This document shows positions 1 to 7,987 of a stretch of DNA of 37,338 bases, in pieces. Made by a program: the position numbers and the translations under genes. Under the pieces are notes generated by a model. The model worked only from the letters and a program-made list of their open reading frames with translations. It did not search any database and was not told where the DNA came from. How positions within the stretch are numbered: the stretch's first letter is position 1; every line of letters starts with the position of its first letter. Origin of the DNA: Chloroflexaceae bacterium (lineage in GTDB: Bacteria; Chloroflexota; Chloroflexia; Chloroflexales; Chloroflexaceae); the NCBI GenBank assembly GCA_028282325.1, contig JANQID010000082.1, forward strand, positions 1 through 37,338, written 5' to 3'.

Positions 1-147
1 GCCTCCAACTTCAAACACTATGGGAGACACCGCATGGGGTCCTTCTGAGCGCAGCGAAGAATCTCAGATCCCCACAACGCCGAGACCCTTCCCCTTCGCT
101 TCGCTCAGGGTCAGGGTGACATGCGGCATGGGTAGCATCGTTTGGTA
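1..147 (+). repeat. Dispersed repeat, copy 1 (cut by window edge)
   Basis: This non-coding stretch contains the blocks TCTGAGCGCAGCGAAGAATC (47-66 region), CCCTTCCCCTTCGCTTCGCT and CAGGGTGACATGCGGCATGG, ending in CATCGTTTGGTA at 138-147. The same ordered blocks recur at 27374-27565 (inverted), 28804-29173 (three tandem units) and 37224-37338 (inverted). The end GTTTGGTA(GC) matches the inverse of the GCTACCAAAC that begins the inverted copies. The left end is outside the window. It encodes no credible protein. Confidence 0.85.
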
Positions 148-224
148 AAGGTCACTGTTAGATTAATCAAGATTGATTATACTGACGTAGCGGGATGTGT
201 GTCAACACGCGATTCGAAGCGTGA

Positions 225-1316
225 TCAGGCGCGATGGCGCTCGCTGAGTTCGCGGGCAGTAGCAACGATGTCGCCCAGCACGCCCGCGGCGGTGACATCA
301 ACGCCGGCGCCGGGACCGCGCACCACGAGTGGCTGGTTTGTGTAGCGATCGGTGGTGAAGCTGAACAGGTTATCGGTTCCGCGCAATGTCGCCAGCGGAT
401 GTTCGAGCGGCAGTTCGCGCAACCCTACGCTCGCGCCCGCGGGTTCCATCACGGCGGCGTAACGCAACGCCATACCCTTTGCTCTCGCCGCGGTCACGCG
501 CCCGGCCATATCGGCGTCAAGCTCGCCGACCCGCTGCATAAACTCATTCACGCTCACGACAGCCATCGGCGGCGGGAACCATGGTTCGCCTGGCACATCG
601 TTCATTTCCCACGCCAAACCGCAGGTGCGGGCGAGGATCAATGCTTTGCGGGCGACATCGGCGCCGCTCAGATCATCACGCGGGTCGGGCTCGGTCCAGC
701 CGTTCTCGTGGGCGATGCGGACAGCCGCCGAGAGTGGTCGTCCTTCTTCAAGGGCAGTGCAGAGATAGCCCAGCGTTCCGCTCATGCTGGCCTCAATGCT
801 CCTCACAACATCACCACCGTCGAGCAATGCCTGAAGGGCGCTGATGACCGGCAGCCCCGCGCCGACGGTCGCCTCATAGCGCGTGGCGCCGTGCTCGGTC
901 AACGCTTGGAATGCGTCCAGCCCGGCGGTAAGCGGGCGCTTGTTCGCCAGTACGATGCGGTGTCCCGCGGCGACCGCCGCCGTCAGCAGCGTTTCCATCC
1001 CATCGGCTGCGGTGACATCAACGATAATGATCGGGTGATCGGGCAACATATCAGCCAGGTTGATTGGACCGCGCTGCGCCTGGGGGAGTGTTGCCAGCGT
1101 CGCGCCTTGCTGCTTGGCGTCAAGCGCAGCCTGGATCGTCGCGCGGTCGAGCGATTGTTCGGCGACTAGCGCGCCGCTGCGATCGACCAGCGCCCGGTAA
1201 CACAGCGCAAAGCCGTAGCGCTGCTCCAGCGCCGCCTGGCAAGCAAGAACCTGATGTGTCAACGCTTGCCCGACGCCGCCCAACCCAAGCTGAATCATCG
1301 TAATCTCGCCGGTCAT
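225..1316 (-). CDS. hom: Homoserine dehydrogenase
   Basis: Predicted NAD(P)-dependent homoserine dehydrogenase, reducing aspartate semialdehyde to homoserine on the route to threonine and methionine. The N-terminus has a dinucleotide-binding glycine motif (LGLGGVGQAL), followed by VDVTAADG and LANKRPLT. The catalytic/dimerisation region shows ATVGAGLPVI, SGTLGYL and GWTEPDPRDDLSGADVARK, all typical of the family, and the C-terminus (RGPGAGVDVTAAGVLGDI) resembles the dehydrogenase half of ThrA/MetL. There is no aspartokinase domain and no C-terminal ACT domain. I chose the ATG at 1316 because AAAGGGG lies upstream; the open frame extends to 1424 but would overlap the permease. The gene follows the ABC permease by 16 bp and is probably its operon partner, an odd pairing. 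Confidence 0.9.
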   Translation of the reverse strand: MTGEITMIQLGLGGVGQALTHQVLACQAALEQRYGFALCYRALVDRSGALVAEQSLDRATIQAALDAKQQGATLATLPQAQRGPINLADMLPDHPIIIVDVTAADGMETLLTAAVAAGHRIVLANKRPLTAGLDAFQALTEHGATRYEATVGAGLPVISALQALLDGGDVVRSIEASMSGTLGYLCTALEEGRPLSAAVRIAHENGWTEPDPRDDLSGADVARKALILARTCGLAWEMNDVPGEPWFPPPMAVVSVNEFMQRVGELDADMAGRVTAARAKGMALRYAAVMEPAGASVGLRELPLEHPLATLRGTDNLFSFTTDRYTNQPLVVRGPGAGVDVTAAGVLGDIVATARELSERHRA

Positions 1317-1332
1317 ACACAGCCCCTTTTCA

Positions 1333-2472
1333 CTAGCTTCCCCAACCGCGCGAGAAGATCGTCTCTTCGCTGGGTTTGCGCGCGCGAATGCGATAGATCC
1401 AGCGCACAATCTGGTCAGCCGCAATAAACATAATAATTAAAGCCTGAACGATTTTGATCAGGTCGATCGAAAGCTCGGCCCGCACCTGCATCAACCTGGC
1501 GCCGGTAAGCAACCCACCCCAAAGCAAGCCGGACGCGATCATCGCAATCGGATTGCTGCGGGCCAGGAGTGCGACGGCGATAGCGTCAAACCCCAGACCG
1601 GCGAAAAAGTCGGCCTTGAGCGCGTGTTCGACACCCAGCACTTCGCCAGCCCCGGCCAGTCCCGCCAGCATACCGCTCAGCGCCATCGCCAGCACGATGG
1701 TTCGCGGCACGTTCATACCAGCGTAGCGCGCCGCCGACGGATTAGCGCCGACCGTTCGCAGCTCAAAGCCGATGGTTGTGCGATAGAGCAACCAGTAGAC
1801 CAGCAACGTCAGCGCGCCGGCCATCAAAATCCCGACGTGCAGATCGGTTCCGGGAATGGCCGGCAGCCTGGCGCTTTCGGCGATAAAACGAGTGCGTGCG
1901 CCGCTGGCATCTTTCGGGTCGCCCATCAAATAGGGCGTTTTGCTCTTAATCAGCCACTCGGTCAGGCGAATGGCGATATAGTTGAGCATAATCGTGTTGA
2001 TGACTTCGTGCGCGCCGGTGCGAGCTTTGAGAAAGCCGGGGATTGCTCCCCAGAGAAAGCCGCCCAGCGCACCCGCAATGATCACCAGCGGAATGTGAAT
2101 GATCGCAGGAATGCCCTGAATGCTGTAGCCGACAAAAACCGCGAACGTCGCCCCGGCGTACAGTTGGCCTTCCGCGCCAATGTTAAACAACCCGGCTTTA
2201 AACCCCAGCCCTACCGCCAGTCCCGCGATGATGAACGGCGTCGAACGTACAATCGTATCGATAATCGCGCCCGGAGTTCCGAACGATCCTTGCCACAAGC
2301 CGACATAGGCAGCGACCCAATCTTTGCCCGTAACCTGAATGATAATAGCGCCAATGACCAGCGCAGTAAAGACGGCGAAGAAAGGTATCAGCAACGGTGA
2401 CAGCAAGCGCCGGATAAAACGAAATATTCGCGAGCTGCCGGTCGGTTCAGGGGCATTGGCTGCGTCGGCCAT
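1333..2472 (-). CDS. ABC transporter permease, BmpA/nucleoside (YufP-like) family
   Basis: Integral membrane permease of the branched-chain amino acid/ribose superfamily, closest in character to the YufP/NupB permeases that work with BmpA-type lipoproteins for purine nucleosides. About 8-10 hydrophobic segments follow a polar N-terminus. Recognisable blocks are GLGFKAGLFNIGAEGQLYAGA and GAHEVINTIMLNYIA, typical of this family, and TVGANPSAARYAGMNVPRTI, the cytoplasmic loop that docks on the ATPase. The ATG at 2472 gives 379 residues; a GTG at 2544 would add 24 polar residues. The ATPase gene lies just upstream on the same strand. The usual second permease (YufQ-like) is not beside it; homoserine dehydrogenase occupies that position. 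Confidence 0.88.
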   Translation of the reverse strand: MADAANAPEPTGSSRIFRFIRRLLSPLLIPFFAVFTALVIGAIIIQVTGKDWVAAYVGLWQGSFGTPGAIIDTIVRSTPFIIAGLAVGLGFKAGLFNIGAEGQLYAGATFAVFVGYSIQGIPAIIHIPLVIIAGALGGFLWGAIPGFLKARTGAHEVINTIMLNYIAIRLTEWLIKSKTPYLMGDPKDASGARTRFIAESARLPAIPGTDLHVGILMAGALTLLVYWLLYRTTIGFELRTVGANPSAARYAGMNVPRTIVLAMALSGMLAGLAGAGEVLGVEHALKADFFAGLGFDAIAVALLARSNPIAMIASGLLWGGLLTGARLMQVRAELSIDLIKIVQALIIMFIAADQIVRWIYRIRARKPSEETIFSRGWGS

Positions 2473-2548
2473 ACGCTTCTCTTGTTGTTCCTCTCGTGAT
2501 TGCGCGCCCGATGCGACAAGCGTCGGGCGACGCACGCCAATCACATAG

Positions 2549-4105
2549 CTATGGTGCAGGGGACTCGGCCGGCGTTCCGCCGGCCATCAGCAAGCCCAAA
2601 TCTTTGCGCGTGACCTCGCCGGCATGCAAGGTAGCAATGATCCGTCCACGATACAGCACCGCAATGCGATCCGACAGCGACATAATCTCGTCAAGTTCTG
2701 CCGAAACGACCAGTACGGCGGCGCCTTCATCGCGTTTGCGCACGATTTGCTGATGAATGAACTCGATCGAACCGACATCAATGCCGCGCGTCGGTTGGGA
2801 CGCAATCAGCAGCTTGATTGGCCGTGTAAACTCGCGCGCAACGATGAGCTTCTGCTGATTGCCGCCGCTCAATGAACTGACGGGAATATGCACGCTTGGC
2901 GTGCGCACGTCGAATTCCTTGACCAATTTCTGAGCGTGCTCTTGAATGGCGCGCTCATCGCTGAATACGCCGTGGGCGAATGGCTCCTGATAATACATCT
3001 CCAGCACGCTGTTATCGGTTAACGGATAGCTCGTCACCAATCCCTCGCGCTGGCGATCTTCGGGAATATGAGCGACGCCAAGCTCGCTGATTTCGCGGGG
3101 CGACGCGCCGGTGATATTGTGTCCAAGCATGCGAATGCTTCCATCAACCGGCTTTCGCAATCCAGTCAATGCGGCGACAAGCTCGGTTTGACCGTTGCCT
3201 TGAACGCCGGCGATGCCCAGGATTTCACCGGCGCGAACTTGAAAATCAACGCCGGCGACGGCTTTATGCTGCCGATCATCAAGAACCTGCAAATTCTGCA
3301 CATCAAGGACGATCGATGTAGGTCGAGCGAGCGCTTTGTCAACATGCAGCAACACATCACGCCCGACCATCATCGCCGCCAGACGTTGCTCATCGGCCTG
3401 AGCGGGCGTGGTTTCGCCGACGACCTTGCCGTCGCGCAGAACCACGATGCGATCAGCCACGGTGAGCACCTCGCGCAGCTTATGCGTGATGAAGATGATC
3501 GATTTCCCCTGATCGGTCAACGTACGCATAACTCGGAACAGGTCATCGCTTTCCTGGGGCGTCAACACGGCGGTCGGCTCGTCGAGGATCAACGTATCGG
3601 CGTTACGATACAGCGCCTTGATGATCTCAACGCGCTGTTGGGCGCCGACGGGCAGGTCGGCGATGAGTGCGCCGGGATCGACATCGAGGCCATACTGGCG
3701 TGAGATCGTGCGAATCTGCCCGATTGCTTTCTCGCGGTCGAGAAACATCCCTCCGCGCAATGCTTCGGCTCCGAGCATCACGTTCTCGGCAACGGTCATC
3801 ACCGGAATAAGCTGAAAGTGCTGATGGACCATGCCAATGCCCAGATCGATGGCTTCATGCGGGCTTTCAATACGGGCTGGCTGGCCGTTAACCAGGATCT
3901 CGCCTGCATCCTGATGGTAGAGACCATAGAGGATATTCATCAAGGTCGATTTGCCAGCGCCGTTTTCGCCAAGCAGCGCCAGAATCTCACCCTTTCGAAG
4001 CATCAACGAGACGTTATCGTTGGCAATGACGCCGGGGAAGTGTTTGGTAATGCCGCGCGCCTCAAGAACGATCATCCGCGCCTGGTCGTTGTTCGTCTCT
4101 GCCAT
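2549..4105 (-). CDS. ABC transporter ATP-binding protein, duplicated, BmpA/nucleoside (YufO/NupA-like) family
   Basis: Cytoplasmic energy subunit with two fused nucleotide-binding domains (518 residues), the arrangement of RbsA/MglA and of YufO-type nucleoside importers. Domain 1 has Walker A GENGAGKST (residues 46-54), Walker B LILDEPTAVLTPQE and a weak signature LPVGAQQRVEI, which is normal for this family. Domain 2 has a degenerate Walker A (GVQGNGQTEL), a good signature SLSGGNQQKLIVARE and the characteristic ASQPTRGIDVG block in place of a normal Walker B. Upstream ribosome-binding sequence is weak (GGCGGGT). It heads the operon with the permease; no BmpA-type lipoprotein is adjacent, so the binding protein must be elsewhere or lost. 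Confidence 0.92.
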   Translation of the reverse strand: MAETNNDQARMIVLEARGITKHFPGVIANDNVSLMLRKGEILALLGENGAGKSTLMNILYGLYHQDAGEILVNGQPARIESPHEAIDLGIGMVHQHFQLIPVMTVAENVMLGAEALRGGMFLDREKAIGQIRTISRQYGLDVDPGALIADLPVGAQQRVEIIKALYRNADTLILDEPTAVLTPQESDDLFRVMRTLTDQGKSIIFITHKLREVLTVADRIVVLRDGKVVGETTPAQADEQRLAAMMVGRDVLLHVDKALARPTSIVLDVQNLQVLDDRQHKAVAGVDFQVRAGEILGIAGVQGNGQTELVAALTGLRKPVDGSIRMLGHNITGASPREISELGVAHIPEDRQREGLVTSYPLTDNSVLEMYYQEPFAHGVFSDERAIQEHAQKLVKEFDVRTPSVHIPVSSLSGGNQQKLIVAREFTRPIKLLIASQPTRGIDVGSIEFIHQQIVRKRDEGAAVLVVSAELDEIMSLSDRIAVLYRGRIIATLHAGEVTRKDLGLLMAGGTPAESPAP

Positions 4106-4482
4106 ATTGAATACCCGCCATACATTGCCGGCATTACGCTATCGCTGTGATGGGACTCGCGATTGGGCCTGATCTGGCTAAACCGGCGCGCAATCTGACA
4201 TTCCGCTCATTCGAGCAGAAACTGCGCGCACCAGATCCCCGACCACAATCTGGGGATGACACGCTATTTCCCGTCCTCTCGATGACGGCGCTATTGTAGC
4301 AGACTTGAGAGAGTTGTGCGAGTCACCCAAGCCTCGATAGCATCAGCAACATTTTGGAACAGCGAATCGGCGAACACATTTGACATTGCCAACATTTCGC
4401 GGCATGATCAAGAAAGATTCTCTATGGAGAACGCCCTGTTCAGGGCCGGACGTAGAGAGGCAATTGGCAGCGAGGATATGCT
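4106..4482. other. Divergent intergenic region, 377 bp
   Basis: This lies between the divergent ABC-transporter operon and the radical SAM gene. On the minus strand there is an extended -10-like TGCTACAAT (4301-4293) that could serve the transporter operon, but I see no good -35. On the plus strand there is a TTGACA/CATGAT pair (separate entry). No open frame here looks like a protein. Confidence 0.5.
4380..4408 (+). promoter_or_regulatory. Candidate sigma70-type promoter for radical SAM gene
   Basis: TTGACA at 4380-4385, a 17-bp spacer and CATGAT at 4403-4408 (4 of 6 matches to TATAAT). It is 75 bp upstream of the ATG at 4483. The -35 is perfect and the -10 mediocre, so this is a candidate only. 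Confidence 0.35.
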
Positions 4483-5262
4483 ATGCCCGCACTTATTATG
4501 TATCCTGGCATTATCTACGGCCCGGTCAGATCGCGACGTTTAGGCCTGTCGCTCGGCGTAAATCTGCTGCCGGTCGGTCGCAAAATCTGCTCGTTTAACT
4601 GCGTTTATTGCGAGTGCGGCGATACCACCGAATTGATTGATCAGGCGCGCGATGAACAGGGCAGACCAACAACGTTTCCGACCATCGCGGCAGTGCAGCA
4701 AGCAATTGAGCATGCGCTCCACCGCTATCCCAACCTGGACACCATCACCTTCGCCGGTCACGGCGAGCCAACGCTGCATCCGCGCTTTCCGGAAATCGTC
4801 CAGACTGTGCGCGACATGCGGGATCGAATCCAGCCGTATGCACGCGTCGGTGTGCTCTCATCGGCGGCATTGCTGACGCGACCGCGCCCCAGGGTCGGGA
4901 TCGATCTGTGCGACCTGCGTATGATGAAGCTTGATGCCGGCGACGAAGCGACCTTCGAGGCGATTGATCGCCCGGCAGCGAATATCCGCCTCGAAACGAT
5001 CATCGCTGAACTGTCACGAATGCCGAATATTATTATTCAAACATGCCTGGTGGATAGCGATAGGGTAAACAACGTGCGCGGCGAACCCTGGGAGGCGCTG
5101 GTGAATGCAATCGATCGGATACGACCTGATCTGATCCAGCTCTATGCGGTCGATCGTCCAACGCCCGAACCGTGGGCGCGCAAAGTGCCGTGGGATGTGG
5201 TGCAGTCCCGCGCCGACGAGTTGCAAGCGCGCACCGGCGTACTGGCGGAGCCGTTCGCCTAG
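4483..5262 (+). CDS. Radical SAM protein, TYW1-like (COG0731 type)
   Basis: A 259-residue radical SAM enzyme. The cluster motif is CSFNCVYC (Cys36, Cys40, Cys43), CxxxCxxC binding a 4Fe-4S cluster used to cleave S-adenosylmethionine, followed by an extra Cys45. The glycine-rich strand after it is TFAGHGEPTLHP, and the N-terminal block YGPVRSRRLGLSLGVNLLP is characteristic of the small proteins related to wyosine-tRNA synthase TYW1 that are widespread in bacteria. The bacterial members have no agreed substrate, and I do not assign one. GAGGAT precedes the ATG at suitable distance. It stands alone, convergent with the small membrane protein gene downstream. Confidence 0.85.
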   Translation: MPALIMYPGIIYGPVRSRRLGLSLGVNLLPVGRKICSFNCVYCECGDTTELIDQARDEQGRPTTFPTIAAVQQAIEHALHRYPNLDTITFAGHGEPTLHPRFPEIVQTVRDMRDRIQPYARVGVLSSAALLTRPRPRVGIDLCDLRMMKLDAGDEATFEAIDRPAANIRLETIIAELSRMPNIIIQTCLVDSDRVNNVRGEPWEALVNAIDRIRPDLIQLYAVDRPTPEPWARKVPWDVVQSRADELQARTGVLAEPFA

Positions 5263-5346
5263 TCTTCATCTTGAACAGCCCCAAAACACCGGATTATTTG
5301 ATTGACGCAGACAATGGATGGCTTCGAGCGTAGCGAGACCAAGACG

Positions 5347-5640
5347 TTACTCAACGCTATCAACCTGCTCGTACTCACCGGCAAGCTCAGCGAGTTTCGC
5401 CCGAAATTCGCGGCGCTCCAAAAGCTTCAGCACGATAAATGACACGATGACAGAAGCAAGCGCGCCCGGCCAGAGCATAACTTCGCGGTGGGCAAGAACG
5501 CTGAGCACGAAAGAGACGGTAAAGCCAAACAGGAAGATCGCACCGGTGATCATATACACTTCAAAGCTCGTGCTTGTCAAATAGCGAAAGTCGTGCGCAC
5601 TTAACTTGCTAATGAGTTGCTCAATAGCCGCCTGTGTCAT
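5347..5640 (-). CDS. Small membrane protein, two predicted TM helices, unknown function
   Basis: A 97-residue protein not assigned to a named family. The first 25 residues are polar and amphipathic; two hydrophobic segments follow (about residues 28-49, MITGAIFLFGFTVSFVLSVL, and 55-73, LWPGALASVIVSFIVLKLL), then a charged C-terminal tail rich in R, E and K that could form a coiled coil. Both termini are probably cytoplasmic. A strong GGGGAGG lies upstream of the ATG, which supports it being a real gene. It follows the J-domain gene region on the same strand but 166 bp separate them. Confidence 0.65.
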   Translation of the reverse strand: MTQAAIEQLISKLSAHDFRYLTSTSFEVYMITGAIFLFGFTVSFVLSVLAHREVMLWPGALASVIVSFIVLKLLERREFRAKLAELAGEYEQVDSVE

Positions 5641-5806
5641 AGCACAAACCTCCCCGGCACATTCATCAATGCCCGAATATTGCTCGCAATCTGTTGCTTA
5701 TCATAAAGATAGGCATATCCTATCATACATCGGCGCTTTGTTCCAGTGCGCAAAACGTTGCATTCTCTATCAAGTAAAGTGAATCAGAGCCGTACTATTG
5801 AGCAGA

Positions 5807-7174
5807 TTACGGCAACGCGCGGATTTCTAGTTTCGTAAAGCGGGCAACTGCAACGTCAGTTCCGGCCGCCGCAATCATTCCATACAAAGGCGATTTTGCA
5901 GCATCTTTGAGGAGGCTCGTCTCGACGAGCGCGTCGTTGATATACAGACGAACGGTATTGTCATCCAGATGCGCCACCAGGCGATTGCTTTTCCCTTTTC
6001 CAACTTTAATTTCATCGGCGCCGCCCTCGGCGATGATCTCAACGCTCCCGTTGCGATGTTGTTCGAGGCGGTAGCGAGCTTTGCCAGGATTAACAAAGAA
6101 AGCGGAATAATTGCCGGCGTCGATGTAGCGCAGCAGCAGCCCTGCATCGCCGCCAGCAACTGCAACATTGACGCCAATGCCGACTTTGTCTTCTTCCGGG
6201 CCGGTTTTGTAGCTCCAGATATTGCCGATACCCGGCAGGACGGTTATTTCATAAGCGTTGTCGTTGTAGCCGACGCTCCATGCGCTCTCCTGTACACTGG
6301 CCCAGTTAGACTGATTGGAAAAGCCGTCGACGAGCAGCAATTCCCCCTCCTCAGCCGGCGCCATCATCGGCGTGCTAACCGGTATGGGCGATGGCGTCGC
6401 CGACGGCGCTATCGTCGCCGACGGGGCTGCCGTCGCTGATGATTCCGGCGTTACCGATGGCGCCGACAAGGGCGGAATGCTTGCTTCATTTGCCGATGTA
6501 TCACTCACCTCAGCCGTCGAAGCATTGGCAGAAGCATTGGAAACGGTTGGTTGTTGACCCTGGCGTAACCAGAACCCAGCGGCTACCAATGCAGCAAGGG
6601 CAATGCCGCCGATGCCGCCGAAGATGATCCGTTGACGATTCTTGTTCGATACGGCGACAGGCCGGGTTGGCGGCGGCGGCGCCTTAGTCGCCTGCTCGTG
6701 ATCGCGTTGCAATGCTTCGGCTCGTGACAGAAGGGCCGCGCTGTCACGGTAAAAGGGGTCGATCTGCTGCAACCGCTGCAAAACGCCTATCGCCTGCGCA
6801 TAGCGTCCGGCATCGAGATGCGTCCGGGCCTGGTTATACAACGCAACTAGATAATCCGCCGGGCTGGCCTGATCGCGCTTGAGCGGCGCGGGGCGCTGAT
6901 GCACCGTACGACGAACCGACGCATTTCCCCGGGCAGACGCCTGCTTGAGGTTATAGGCATTTCGGCTGTTGGAATCGCTTAATACCTGATACGCCTCGTT
7001 CAAGCGTTGAGCGCGCTTGCTGGCATATTCTTTCTCTTCGGGAGAAGCATTGGCAAACCGGTCGGGGTGATAGCGCACCATCTGTTTGTAGTAGGCGCGC
7101 TTGATATCCTCAAGCGAGGCGTCGCGGGGCGCTCCCAGCAATTCATAGTAGTCGAGATGCGAGAAATCGTCCAT
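5807..7174 (-). CDS. J-domain membrane protein with extracytoplasmic C-terminal domain
   Basis: A 455-residue protein built of unusual parts. Residues 6-75 are a J domain with the HPD motif at 36-38, the segment that stimulates the ATPase of DnaK/Hsp70. Residues about 103-155 look like a pair of TPR-type helices. A single membrane span follows (about 183-203), then an Ala/Ser/Thr/Pro-rich linker (about 210-280), then a C-terminal domain (about 285-455) resembling the jelly-roll fold of LamG/DUF1080-type domains, as judged from patterns such as DAGLLLRYIDAGNYSAFFV and RLVAHLDDNTVRLYIND. The glycine/phenylalanine and zinc regions of true DnaJ are absent. The J domain is presumably cytoplasmic and the C-terminus outside. 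Function is unknown. Confidence 0.82.
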   Translation of the reverse strand: MDDFSHLDYYELLGAPRDASLEDIKRAYYKQMVRYHPDRFANASPEEKEYASKRAQRLNEAYQVLSDSNSRNAYNLKQASARGNASVRRTVHQRPAPLKRDQASPADYLVALYNQARTHLDAGRYAQAIGVLQRLQQIDPFYRDSAALLSRAEALQRDHEQATKAPPPPTRPVAVSNKNRQRIIFGGIGGIALAALVAAGFWLRQGQQPTVSNASANASTAEVSDTSANEASIPPLSAPSVTPESSATAAPSATIAPSATPSPIPVSTPMMAPAEEGELLLVDGFSNQSNWASVQESAWSVGYNDNAYEITVLPGIGNIWSYKTGPEEDKVGIGVNVAVAGGDAGLLLRYIDAGNYSAFFVNPGKARYRLEQHRNGSVEIIAEGGADEIKVGKGKSNRLVAHLDDNTVRLYINDALVETSLLKDAAKSPLYGMIAAAGTDVAVARFTKLEIRALP

Positions 7175-7181
7175 ATAAGCT

Positions 7182-7205
7182 CTAGGGTTTCTTGAACAAC
7201 CCTGG
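7182..7205 (-). promoter_or_regulatory. Leader hairpin immediately upstream of J-domain gene
   Basis: AGGGTT (7184-7189) and AACCCT (7198-7203) form a perfect 6-bp stem, extendable to 8 bp with one G-T pair, around an 8-nt loop. It lies 7 nt before the start codon on the minus strand, where a ribosome-binding site should be and where none is obvious. It could modulate translation. Confidence 0.35.
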
Positions 7206-7262
7206 AAATCCTCTTGTACTATGCAGAGGCGCGCTTGAAGCTATCTGTATCGCAACGTTGTC

Positions 7263-7271
7263 ATTATAGCA
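7263..7271 (-). promoter_or_regulatory. Candidate extended -10 promoter for J-domain gene
   Basis: The minus strand reads TGCTATAAT, an extended -10 (TGn followed by a perfect TATAAT). No good -35 is seen, which extended -10 promoters tolerate. Transcription would start near 7256 and give a leader of about 80 nt containing the hairpin at 7182-7205. Confidence 0.4.
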
Positions 7272-7287
7272 CAACGTGTCCTAAGCT

Positions 7288-7316
7288 TTGACAGGCGACT
7301 TACGGAACGTTACAAT
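7288..7316 (+). promoter_or_regulatory. Near-consensus sigma70-type promoter for EVE-domain gene
   Basis: TTGACA at 7288-7293, a 17-bp spacer, and TACAAT at 7311-7316. It lies 58 bp upstream of the ATG at 7374. It is only about 20 bp from the opposing promoter for the J-domain gene, so the two genes share a compact divergent promoter region. Confidence 0.6.
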
Positions 7317-7373
7317 CACCAATGTACCGGATAAAGCAGTAATGAGCGCTTGATAGCGCCCGTGCGAGGTCAT

Positions 7374-7787
7374 ATGTCCGCCTACTGGCTGCTGAAAACC
7401 GATCCCGACAGCTACACCTTCGCCGACCTGGAGCGCGAGGGGAAAACGATATGGGACGGCGTACGGAACGCTGCGGCATTGAAGCATCTACGCGCAATGC
7501 GTCTCGGTGATGTGGCGCTGATCTATCATACCGGCGCCGAACGCCAAGCTGTTGGGCTGGCCGAAATAACGAGCGCGCCATACCCCAATCCGCAAGTCGG
7601 TGATCCGAAGCTCGTGGTCGTGGATGTCCGAGCGTCCCGGCGCTTGCCGCACCCCATAACGCTGGCGGCGATCAAGGCTGACGCTTTCTTTGCGGATTTC
7701 GCACTGATACGCCAGGGGCGCCTCTCGGTCGTTCCGGTAAGCTCGGCGCAGTGGGAGCGGTTAATGCAAATGGCCGGCGTCGCTTGA
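7374..7787 (+). CDS. EVE domain-containing protein
   Basis: A 137-residue single-domain protein of the EVE family (COG2947, related to human THYN1 and to the PUA/YTH folds that bind modified bases). The diagnostic N-terminus YWLLKTDPDSYTFADLEREGKTIWDGVRN is followed by LRAMRLGDVALIYHTGAERQAVGLAEI, forming the base-binding pocket region in solved relatives. EVE proteins are thought to recognise modified bases in nucleic acid; the ligand here is unknown. I chose the ATG at 7374 because GAGGT lies just upstream and the family begins there; an upstream start at 7350 is possible. Confidence 0.9.
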   Translation: MSAYWLLKTDPDSYTFADLEREGKTIWDGVRNAAALKHLRAMRLGDVALIYHTGAERQAVGLAEITSAPYPNPQVGDPKLVVVDVRASRRLPHPITLAAIKADAFFADFALIRQGRLSVVPVSSAQWERLMQMAGVA

Positions 7788-7863
7788 TTGAGGAGACAGC
7801 GCCTATATCTGACTGCTATGCGGTCGCCGCACATGATCAGGCGCAGCAACCTATAAACCTATG

Positions 7864-7917
7864 GTATAGTTACGCTACCGATTTGGTGCTATACACAATG
7901 CTGGTGTACAGCGTAAC
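7864..7917. promoter_or_regulatory. Nested inverted repeats upstream of the two-component operon
   Basis: Two overlapping inverted repeats occupy the 200-bp gap before the response regulator: GTATAG (7864-7869) with CTATAC (7889-7894), and GTTACGCT (7869-7876) with AGCGTAAC (7910-7917). They could be regulator-binding half-sites or RNA stems. I could not identify a convincing promoter here. Confidence 0.3.
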
Positions 7918-7987
7918 ACACTCTTCGTCTGAGCCATCCCCAACCATATGACATTCGATTATACACATAGAGGTGAGAGGCGCCGCA

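Noticed and set aside
164-183. TAATCA-AGAT-TGATTA palindrome with TATACT as a promoter/operator
   Set aside because: The -35 is poor and no real gene follows on the plus strand; only a chance-like arrangement near the repeat end.
234-1169. 311-residue open frame on the plus strand
   Set aside because: It is antisense to homoserine dehydrogenase, whose motifs are unmistakable; composition is Arg/His/Gln-rich as in shadow frames.
4316-4543. Short plus-strand frames upstream of the radical SAM gene
   Set aside because: They lack ribosome-binding sites, overlap the radical SAM start and have no protein-like composition.
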